Source of the DNA: JAAKFL01 sp964629645
GTDB lineage: Bacteria > Chlamydiota > Chlamydiia > Chlamydiales > SLFE01
Direction of reading: 5' to 3'
NCBI GenBank assembly: GCA_964629645.1
Contig: CAZVSU010000076.1
Coordinates: 1-10,754 of the forward strand
DNA: 10,754 bases
Shown: positions 1 through 6,403 of the stretch, one piece after another
How the letters are laid out: each line of letters begins with the position of its first letter
Numbering within the stretch: position 1 is the first letter of the stretch
Program-made: the position numbers and the translations under genes
The notes under the pieces: generated by a model
Told to the model about the DNA's origin: nothing
Databases searched by the model: none
Seen by the model: the letters and a program-made list of their open reading frames with translations, nothing else

Positions 1-496
1 CATCCACAGCCAGTTGCATCACGGAGCCGATGGTTTGCAGCAGCGTGTAGCCGGTGAGGTCCGTGTCGTTCCACCGGATCGACGGCGAAGCTTCTTCGAG
101 CACAAGGTTGCCCGTCAACGTCCCGCCTCCTGTGGACAGGTAGCCTGCCCCGAGGATGCCGGCGAGCGACTGCCACGATCCCGAGTTGTAGACGTAAAGC
201 GTGGTCTCGTCATTGACCCAAGCGATCCAGCCTGACAGCGGAGTGACGAACACGTAGGCACCGTCTTGGTAGATTGCGAGATTGTCATCCTGTCCCGCCC
301 AGGTGCCGGTGGCAGAACCCCCGACGATGTAGATGTCTCCTTCGGACTCACCGCCGGGGGGTGCGGTAAGGTCCTTGTCGATAACGCCCGCTTGGACGAT
401 GGCGTCAAGAAGCTTCATGGCTTCATTGACGGTGACGTGCTTCTGTGCCTGCGATGCTGCGAGCAGCGGCAGTACGAGTCTGTTTGTGTCAGCCAT
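1..496 (-). CDS. DUF2793 tail fibre / receptor-binding protein, 3' end cut by window edge
   Basis: The frame starts at ATG 494-496 and stays open for 165 codons to the window edge, so the C-terminus is missing. Residues about 8-90 match what I know of DUF2793, an N-terminal domain common in alphaproteobacterial phage and GTA tail genes: the hallmark SQAQKHVTVNEA (15-26), then DIYIVG (54-59) and a W/G-rich stretch (GWIAWVND, 89-96). From about 115 the style changes to fibre-like repeats (GGGTLTGNL, 123-131; SPSIRWNDTD, 137-146), resembling the shaft motifs of trimeric tail fibres. The start overlaps the end of the tip-protein gene by 8 bases, and a strong AAGGAGGG ribosome binding site lies about 10 bases upstream. 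Its place directly after the tip-protein gene suggests a fibre or spike docked on the tail tip. Fibre function is inferred from motifs and context; receptor and full length are unknown. Confidence 0.8.
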   Translation of the reverse strand, partial: MADTNRLVLPLLAASQAQKHVTVNEAMKLLDAIVQAGVIDKDLTAPPGGESEGDIYIVGGSATGTWAGQDDNLAIYQDGAYVFVTPLSGWIAWVNDETTLYVYNSGSWQSLAGILGAGYLSTGGGTLTGNLVLEEASPSIRWNDTDLTGYTLLQTIGSVMQLAVD

Positions 497-3400
497 TGAT
501 CGTGGCCCTCCTTCCAGTTCCGCGACCCACAATGTCGCTGATTTGATAGACAATGACATCGAACGGGGTGCTGATGCCATCGGACGATTGTTGGGCAGCA
601 GTGTAAGTCACGGCCGTAGCATCTGTCACGGTCAATGTTCTTACCACGTTGTCGCTGCCATCGAGGACGTCCACCTCGAATTTCAGATAGGCCTCGGACA
701 TGGGCACGTCATCAATGTAGTCCCATCCATCAGCACCGATCCGATCACGCCTGATCCAGCTGAGTTCGATGTTGCCCGAGCCGTCATCCACACCAACGAC
801 ATTGACAGGCGAGAACGGCTTGAGGCCTCGACCTGTGAACGTCTCCTGTGTGACCTGGTACAGGTCGTCACCAATATCCTTGTCGGCAGGACCGTACTTG
901 AAATAGTACTCGCGGCCGATGTCGCTGATGCCGAGCGATACCTGCTGTGCCGTGCTCTCGAGCAACACGACACGAGCACCTGCTGCGAGGCTAGCAACCA
1001 TGTTGTCCTCGGTACCGAGTTGGCCACGAAGCAGCTTGGTCAATGTGTAGGTCCGGGTGCCAGTCAGATTTGCTGTGACGAACTGAACGATCTCCCACTT
1101 GTTATCGCCCGTCTCAATGGCAAGTACGTTGCCCCCATTGAGCACGTTCTCCTCGGGTAGCGAAGACAGCTCTTCCGAGAAGATCTCCACCTTGAGCTCA
1201 TTGGTAGAGTCCCACACATCCGTGACGCCCGATGCGAACGGGTCTGTAGTTCTACCGAGGACAGATGGCGCGAGCAGCGTGGTATCAAGTCCGTAGTTTG
1301 CATCGGTGATCGACTTATAGATGTTGACGCCCGGCCACGGCTGAACGAATGCCGCAGCGTAGGGGCGATAGGGGACATCGGTCGAACGCAGTGTGGGCAG
1401 GTCCATCATTGCGAGGATCGGCGCAGTTGCTGAGGGCTGGGTATTGATCTTCTGGGTTCGACCCGAGCCGCCCCCCGGTTGGAAGATGCCAAGGTCGAAT
1501 GACCGAGCCTGCACCATGCGGTAGCCTGCATCAGCAATCGCCTCGATACGAAGCGGCTTGTTGAAGTTGCCATCGTCAATGGTCACGACATCGCCAGCCT
1601 CGAGATATAAGAACTCGGGCAGCAGACCGAACTCACCCAGTGTCCGCTTCGCCCAAGCCGAGTAAAGCAGACGGTCGATCATCTGCTGAGCACGAGCGTA
1701 GTCGATGATGATGGGTGTATCGCTTGACGGCTCGGACTCACTGTCAACTACCTCGCGGCGTTGGGATACAGCGGCTTGATCATACTCCTTAAAGATGTCG
1801 ATATACTTGATGGTCATTCCCACAGGAAGCTCGGAGGCCTGTGAACGTGTGAGCACGACCGGCTCGTCCTCGGCTGACTGTGCTTCGGCGATGTCGTCGA
1901 GCGTCACTGTCGCAATCGAACGAGACTCCTGCTGGCTCACCGCTTTGATCTGGTCACCGGACTCGATGATGTCGAACATGAACAGCGATGCCAGTGGCTC
2001 GACCGTAGAACGGAAGGACGTCTTCGCTTGAACGATGAACCCATCACACGAGCCATATGCCTTGCTGAAGTCGTAGTCAGCTGTGACGTTGTAGTCCTCA
2101 GCCAGTTGATTGAGCAGGTCGGGCAGGAACACTGTGTCAATGCGTCCGCTGATCCAGTGACCATATTGCCAGTTCGCCTGGTCAGCCCAAGCGTCACCGT
2201 CGACCGGGAACGTGGGCCATGGCCGAGCATCATAGGACCAATACATCATACGGGCACTATCGACCATGCGTCCGGAGTACACACTCGATGATGGGTTGTT
2301 CGAGTTGTCAGTCCAGTACTCGACAAAGGCGCGAATGTACTGCCGCTGGATTTCGTCGTCACGACCGCCAGACGAGAAGTATGGCACGAAGCTTTCCGAG
2401 GACTTGGGATCAAAGAACACGTTGGGTTGGTTGGTGCCCTTGTTGATCGCAGGACAACCGAACTCGGTAAACATGATCGGCTTGCTCTCGGGCACCCATC
2501 CTGTCGGCGTCCCGCTCTCGGTACCTCCGGGACGGTTGTAGTGTTGGTTCGACCACCAGTTTACGATGTCCTTCTGACGATAGACCCACGGCTTCGAGTA
2601 GGCGCCATCGGTGATCGCCGTGCGCGTTTGCGAGACACGGTCAGCTGTGGATGCGTAGAAGTAGTCGTAGTCTTCACCGCCAGCGACCTGCCCCTTCAAG
2701 TACTCGAGGTCATAGATGGACTCGCCCTTCGGATTGCCGTAGGCGTCATTGCCTTCGCCATAGTCTGCATGGTCATCACTGTCGCGCCAGTCGGACAGCT
2801 TCATGTAGTTGTCAATGCCGATGAAGTCGATGTTGCTATCGGACCAGAGCGGGTCGAGATGGAAGTACACGTCACCGCTGCCATCGCCGGGACGGTAGCC
2901 ATTGTATTCCGACCAGTCAGCAGCATAGCCGAGTTGCGTAGACGGTAGTTTTGCCGCGACCTGTGCTGCCAGCGACACAAGGCCATTGACGAAGGGGAAC
3001 GTGCCTGCTGCACTCCGGACCCGGTTAGCCTCGACCATCTCAGTGCCGATGCAGAAATAGTCAACGCCGCCAGCCTGACGGCACAGTTCAGCATAGTGCA
3101 GGATGTATCGACGGAAGCCCCAGTCAGTACCCCCACTGAAGCTAACCGTGCCTCCCGAGCCGCTGAACTGAGCCGCCGTTGCACTGCCGAGGAAGTTCGA
3201 CACTTGGGTAGCAGCAGCCGCAGTCTTATCCACAGTACCAGCGTACCCCGGCGCAGGCGAGCAGGTGATGCGACCTCGCCATGGGTATACCGGCTGTCCC
3301 GTCGTACCAGCGTTGTCGCTGTAGGGGTTCGGCAGTGTGTTGCCCGCTGCAATGTCCATGACGATGAACGGATAGAACATGACCTTGTAGCCGCGAGTCT

Positions 3401-4454
3401 TCAGGTCCAGGATCGCCCGATACACGGACAGGTCATTCGGTGCACCGCCGTAGGCCGGCTTCCCATTCACTGTCGAGATAACCAACGCAGTGCTGCGCGT
3501 CAGCCCTGCGACCTGCCAGCTGATCGGGCTGGTCTGCTTTGTGTTGTTCTCGACCTTCGGACGGATCGTGCAGTTGCCCATGCGCAAGTCATCACCGAAC
3601 CAGCTGACCACAAAGCACACGGTGTCGATGTTCGGCAGGTTCTGTTGCATCTGGTCGAGTGCGTGTTTCCAGTCGCTCTGGCCATCGCCCGTATGATCGT
3701 TCTCCACAAAGGAGCTGTTGTCGTCGTACTTCTGGACGATCACGGTCGGGTCATAGCCGAACTCAGTAGTAGCAGGGATCAAGTCGATGCCGTTGATGAG
3801 GTCTGCCACACTGTCGCTGTCCGAGCGCGTCACGGGCTTGGTCACTTCGAACGTCAGCTGTGGGATGTGGTTGCCGAACTTGTTGATCTGCATGTCCTCG
3901 AAGACGATATAGGCCAAGCCTCGATAGCCCGGGATGTTGCCGCTGCCATCCTTCTGCTCCATGAGCGAGTCCGGAGTCTGGGTTTCCGAGCCGGAATAGA
4001 TGCGGTAGGTGTAGTCGCTCAGGCTGATGAGTTTGCCATCCGCCCAGATGCGGTGCACGTCAAGTATCTCACCTTCGCACAGACCGACAGCAAAGTTCGC
4101 ATAGTAGTTGTAGGTTGTCGTAGTGACCTCGCTGCCACCGCCACCGCCTTTGCCGCCTGTCTTTGTCGTCTCCTTGACGACTTCCTCACGCAGTCGAGTT
4201 GCCCAGATGACGTTACCTGCCACCTTGAAACGACCGTAACCTCGAACGATGTTCGTGCCCTCGACTGATGTCATGACGTTGGCTTCTTGAAGCCTCGGTC
4301 CCTCTTGTGACGATTTGATGGTCGGGGCAAACAGGTAGTTGTCGATAGCAGAGCCGATCACAGCACCAATCGACTGGCCGATGACAACCGAGCTGATGCC
4401 GCCGATGGAACCCCCGATTGCGGCGCCAACACCTGCGAGAAGTAGACCTGCCAT
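489..4454 (-). CDS. GTA gp15-like tail-tip 'megatron' protein with GTA TIM-barrel (host recognition)
   Basis: This 1321-residue protein is the counterpart of RcGTA g15 and functionally of lambda J, at the distal tail tip. The N-terminus (2-36) is a glycine-zipper-like hydrophobic segment, which is typical of the family. Residues about 40-210 resemble tip-attachment domains (NYYANFAVGLCEGEI, 116-130), preceded by a Gly-rich linker (100-108). Residues about 215-770 look like the GTA TIM-barrel, glycoside-hydrolase-like: CIGTEM (468-473) and KPIMFTEFGCPAINKG (658-673) place glutamates 472 and 664 where such folds put catalytic acids. NQPNVFFDPKSSES (675-688) is a strongly conserved family stretch. 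The rest (about 770-1321) fits the phage-tail_3 and Rcc01698-like C-terminal regions, including KLLRGQLGTE (1140-1149). I chose the start at 4454 over an in-frame ATG at 4505 because an AGGAGGTGA sequence sits 7 bases upstream and it overlaps the peptidase stop as TAATG. Enzymatic activity is inferred only. Confidence 0.93.
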   Translation of the reverse strand: MAGLLLAGVGAAIGGSIGGISSVVIGQSIGAVIGSAIDNYLFAPTIKSSQEGPRLQEANVMTSVEGTNIVRGYGRFKVAGNVIWATRLREEVVKETTKTGGKGGGGGSEVTTTTYNYYANFAVGLCEGEILDVHRIWADGKLISLSDYTYRIYSGSETQTPDSLMEQKDGSGNIPGYRGLAYIVFEDMQINKFGNHIPQLTFEVTKPVTRSDSDSVADLINGIDLIPATTEFGYDPTVIVQKYDDNSSFVENDHTGDGQSDWKHALDQMQQNLPNIDTVCFVVSWFGDDLRMGNCTIRPKVENNTKQTSPISWQVAGLTRSTALVISTVNGKPAYGGAPNDLSVYRAILDLKTRGYKVMFYPFIVMDIAAGNTLPNPYSDNAGTTGQPVYPWRGRITCSPAPGYAGTVDKTAAAATQVSNFLGSATAAQFSGSGGTVSFSGGTDWGFRRYILHYAELCRQAGGVDYFCIGTEMVEANRVRSAAGTFPFVNGLVSLAAQVAAKLPSTQLGYAADWSEYNGYRPGDGSGDVYFHLDPLWSDSNIDFIGIDNYMKLSDWRDSDDHADYGEGNDAYGNPKGESIYDLEYLKGQVAGGEDYDYFYASTADRVSQTRTAITDGAYSKPWVYRQKDIVNWWSNQHYNRPGGTESGTPTGWVPESKPIMFTEFGCPAINKGTNQPNVFFDPKSSESFVPYFSSGGRDDEIQRQYIRAFVEYWTDNSNNPSSSVYSGRMVDSARMMYWSYDARPWPTFPVDGDAWADQANWQYGHWISGRIDTVFLPDLLNQLAEDYNVTADYDFSKAYGSCDGFIVQAKTSFRSTVEPLASLFMFDIIESGDQIKAVSQQESRSIATVTLDDIAEAQSAEDEPVVLTRSQASELPVGMTIKYIDIFKEYDQAAVSQRREVVDSESEPSSDTPIIIDYARAQQMIDRLLYSAWAKRTLGEFGLLPEFLYLEAGDVVTIDDGNFNKPLRIEAIADAGYRMVQARSFDLGIFQPGGGSGRTQKINTQPSATAPILAMMDLPTLRSTDVPYRPYAAAFVQPWPGVNIYKSITDANYGLDTTLLAPSVLGRTTDPFASGVTDVWDSTNELKVEIFSEELSSLPEENVLNGGNVLAIETGDNKWEIVQFVTANLTGTRTYTLTKLLRGQLGTEDNMVASLAAGARVVLLESTAQQVSLGISDIGREYYFKYGPADKDIGDDLYQVTQETFTGRGLKPFSPVNVVGVDDGSGNIELSWIRRDRIGADGWDYIDDVPMSEAYLKFEVDVLDGSDNVVRTLTVTDATAVTYTAAQQSSDGISTPFDVIVYQISDIVGRGTGRRATING

Positions 4455-4888
4455 TATTTCACCTCCTGCGGAAAGGCGAACGCATACACGATCCGTTGCA
4501 TCCACCAGTCATTCAAATTGATTTCGGTCACGGGTGATTTATTATAGGCATGTATGGCCTTTCTGTCACCCGTCATAATCATGCTGTGCTTAGCCACACG
4601 CTTCTCCCGCCAGCGTACCAGGACAACGTGCCCGGCACCCAGTTGATCGAGCGGTACTGGCTCGAGATATTTGTATGCAGCGAGCACCATATCCTCGTTG
4701 CCGTTGGCGTCACCCCAGTCGGTGCTGTAGTTGATGAGCTCAGGCGGCTCGACGTTGTATAGCTCTTTATACACGCCACGAATAAGGCCGACACAATCCG
4801 TGCCGACCCCTTTCAAAGATGCCTGGTGGTGGTACGGAGTACCGACCCATGTGCGCGTGATGCGGATGATGTCCTCAGTCTTTACCAA
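4454..4888 (-). CDS. NlpC/P60 family phage cell-wall peptidase (RcGTA g14-like)
   Basis: This is a predicted tail-tip peptidoglycan hydrolase that opens the cell wall during DNA injection. From the TTG start it has 144 residues. The motif WVGTPYHHQASLKGVGTDCVGL (residues 14-35, read as the two halves WVGTPYHHQA and SLKGVGTDCVGL) carries the nucleophile Cys32. His101 in AKHSMIM is the likely catalytic His, and His113 in AIHAY is a plausible third residue. The WW-R-YAFAFP ending is typical of phage cell-wall peptidases of the GTA g14 group. The frame is also open to a GTG at 4921, but that has no ribosome binding site. TTG 4886-4888 has GGGGGAGGG 7 bases upstream and gives the N-terminus expected for the family, so it is preferred. 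The gene overlaps the hub gene by 14 bases and the tip-protein gene by 1 base (TAATG), suggesting translational coupling. Confidence 0.9.
   Translation of the reverse strand: MVKTEDIIRITRTWVGTPYHHQASLKGVGTDCVGLIRGVYKELYNVEPPELINYSTDWGDANGNEDMVLAAYKYLEPVPLDQLGAGHVVLVRWREKRVAKHSMIMTGDRKAIHAYNKSPVTEINLNDWWMQRIVYAFAFPQEVK
4459..4467 (-). promoter_or_regulatory. Ribosome binding site of the tip-protein gene
   Basis: AGGAGGTGA is an essentially perfect match to the anti-Shine-Dalgarno sequence. Its AGGAGG core ends 7 bases before ATG 4452-4454. It fixes the start at 4454 and rules out the in-frame ATG at 4505, which lies inside the peptidase gene. Confidence 0.85.
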
Positions 4889-5780
4889 CGAAATTCCCTC
4901 CCCCGTCGAAGTTCGGGTCACCCGTGTTCGCGTATTGGATCACAGTGTTGCTTCCCGGGATATGCGGGAAGCCCCGAAAGTTATCTTCATTGCTGAACTT
5001 GGCCTTGCATGTGGCAAACAGCTTGTCACACCCGGCGGTGATCGAGAACGTGTCCGATGCCTCGATCTCAAACGGTGTGGGTTCCCACAGGCTGATGGTC
5101 ACGACGCCATCGGTATTGAAGTGCGTCTTCACCTCGCGGACAATGCCGTTATTGTTGCCCGACGTGAACGTGATCTTACCCCGGCTGAACCACCCATTCT
5201 GGTATGAGCTGATGCCTGATGTCGTCATGGATGAGTAGCCGTTGGTTGAAGCGACAGACCCAGTGCCGGTGTATGTCGGTCCGGCAAGTGACTTCTTGCA
5301 GCGGCTGTCCCCGAGCAGTGCATCGCAGGCGTATTGGTATGTCCGGCCTTTAACCTGCTGAAGCTGGTTCGAGATACCACGCACCTCAGTCTGGAACATT
5401 GTCTTGCCCCGTTTGACTTCGCCCAGGTTGCCCTTCTTCATGATGACACGTTCCGACACGTCCTCCCAGTTCACCAGGTAGACTTCAATCTCGGCGTTGT
5501 CATACAGCCCTGCTTCGATGTCGGTCTCGCTGATGTTCACGGAGTCGACCGCGCCATAGACGTCCATGTTATCCACAGACATGCCGAGCTGCGACTCGAT
5601 CTCCGTACCGAGGAACCCGGTCGATGCTTCATAAGTCACGCTGCCGAACGTGAGGTCACGGTCATGGTTCGTGAAGCCGAGCACAGTGTTGTCGGTCTTC
5701 GTGATCTTCCAGCACCAGCACAGCGTGGTCTCACGGGTTTCGAGGTGCGACTGAAGACCTGCGGGAATATCGGTTCTCAT
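4875..5780 (-). CDS. Baseplate hub protein, DUF2163 / phage BR0599 family (RcGTA g13-like)
   Basis: This 301-residue protein is the expected hub joining the distal tail protein to the tip. Residues about 10-160 fit DUF2163: CWKITKTDNTVLGFTNHDRD (23-42) is the family's signature opening, followed by WEDVSERVIMKKGNLGEV (105-122). The C-terminal part (about 195-280) fits the BR0599-type domain. Four cysteines stand where the family conserves them: Cys152 and Cys161 (CDALLGDSRC), and Cys251 and Cys258 (CDKLFATC). From the published RcGTA particle structure I recall that hub cysteines bind an iron-sulfur cluster, so the same is likely here. The start ATG at 5780 overlaps the upstream stop as ATGA, with a GGAG motif about 10 bases upstream. 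The gene lies exactly between the DUF2460 and peptidase genes, as in GTA clusters. Confidence 0.93.
   Translation of the reverse strand: MRTDIPAGLQSHLETRETTLCWCWKITKTDNTVLGFTNHDRDLTFGSVTYEASTGFLGTEIESQLGMSVDNMDVYGAVDSVNISETDIEAGLYDNAEIEVYLVNWEDVSERVIMKKGNLGEVKRGKTMFQTEVRGISNQLQQVKGRTYQYACDALLGDSRCKKSLAGPTYTGTGSVASTNGYSSMTTSGISSYQNGWFSRGKITFTSGNNNGIVREVKTHFNTDGVVTISLWEPTPFEIEASDTFSITAGCDKLFATCKAKFSNEDNFRGFPHIPGSNTVIQYANTGDPNFDGGGNFVGKD
4896..4904 (-). promoter_or_regulatory. Ribosome binding site supporting a TTG start for the peptidase
   Basis: GGGGGAGGG lies inside the last codons of the hub gene and ends 7 bases before TTG 4886-4888. In the hub frame the same bases encode the Gly-rich GGGN tail, so this stretch is used twice. 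It is the main evidence for placing the peptidase start at TTG rather than GTG 4921. Confidence 0.65.
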
Positions 5781-6403
5781 ATGCGGATCTCCACAATTGG
5801 AATATCAGGGATGCTCCCGGCCTGGAACCCGCCGAGGTCAATCTCAAGATAGTCGGTGTTGAAGCGGACAGGCACGTCGAACTCGAAGCCTGCGGTGATT
5901 TCGTGCCCGCTTGTCGGGGCACTGTCAAAGGTGATGACGCCGGTGGTCAGGTTGACCGACCAGCCCGACGCCATCTCACTCCCGTTGACACCGATCAACA
6001 CTGAGCCTGAAACGGGCTTGGTAATGTCACGGGAGTATGGGGCATAGCTTGACCCATATATCTTGATAAGCTGGAACGTCGTAGTCGATCCGTCGCCGGT
6101 GCCGATCACAACGTCATCCCATGCGGCAGTCTGCTTGGGTGCGCAGGACTTGAAGTCGAACTTGTCTTTCCAGCGGAAGCCGTGCAGCATGCCTCGGCGT
6201 TCCTCGAAGAACTCGACCACGGTGTGGATGTCGTCAATCGAGCGAATGCCATAGCCCGCGTTGTACTCACGTTTCGAGTCCGCCCATTGAGCGTTGCGGT
6301 GTTCATAACCAGACCCGGACACCGAGATGACCGTTTTGCGTTTGGGGCCACCTCGGGAACCGAAGCTGATGTCAGTGGGGAAGCGTGTCTCGTGAAAAGC
6401 CAT
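5777..6403 (-). CDS. Distal tail protein, DUF2460 family (RcGTA g12-like)
   Basis: This 208-residue protein is predicted to form the ring at the end of the tail tube to which the hub attaches. The N-terminal half is textbook DUF2460: MAFHETRFPTDISFGSRGGP (1-20), SGSGYEHRNAQW (29-40), YGIRSIDDIHTVVEFFEERR (51-70), then GFRWKDKFDFKSC. The second half is beta-rich with hairpin turns (NGSEMASGWSVN, TTGVITF), ending in a short IPIVEIRI strand. The length is normal for the family. The start overlaps the tape-measure stop by one base (TAATG), and an AGAGGAA-type ribosome binding site lies a few bases upstream. Its position after the tape measure and before the DUF2163 hub is the standard GTA/siphophage order. 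I see nothing missing or truncated. Confidence 0.94.
   Translation of the reverse strand: MAFHETRFPTDISFGSRGGPKRKTVISVSGSGYEHRNAQWADSKREYNAGYGIRSIDDIHTVVEFFEERRGMLHGFRWKDKFDFKSCAPKQTAAWDDVVIGTGDGSTTTFQLIKIYGSSYAPYSRDITKPVSGSVLIGVNGSEMASGWSVNLTTGVITFDSAPTSGHEITAGFEFDVPVRFNTDYLEIDLGGFQAGSIPDIPIVEIRI

Noticed and set aside
333..1160. 275-codon open frame on the plus strand
   Set aside because: It spans the antisense of both the fibre start and the tip-protein end, with composition typical of shadow frames. The minus-strand genes here have clear family motifs.
3096..4268. 390-codon open frame on the plus strand
   Set aside because: It lies wholly antisense to the tip-protein gene and encodes a His/Arg/Val/Ala-rich low-quality sequence with no recognisable motif. 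Such long antisense frames arise from the codon bias of the real gene.
4347..4350. Glycine-linker coding repeats (tip protein residues 100-108) and similar short Gly-rich stretches as DNA repeats
   Set aside because: These are short codon runs encoding flexible linkers, without the spacing or identity of a CRISPR array, tandem repeat or attachment site. No tRNA or inverted-repeat mobile element was seen anywhere in the window.
4455..4505. Upstream ATG (4505) as start of the tip protein, adding 17 residues
   Set aside because: It lies inside the peptidase gene with no ribosome binding site. ATG 4454 has a near-perfect one and a TAATG junction, and gives the usual family N-terminus.
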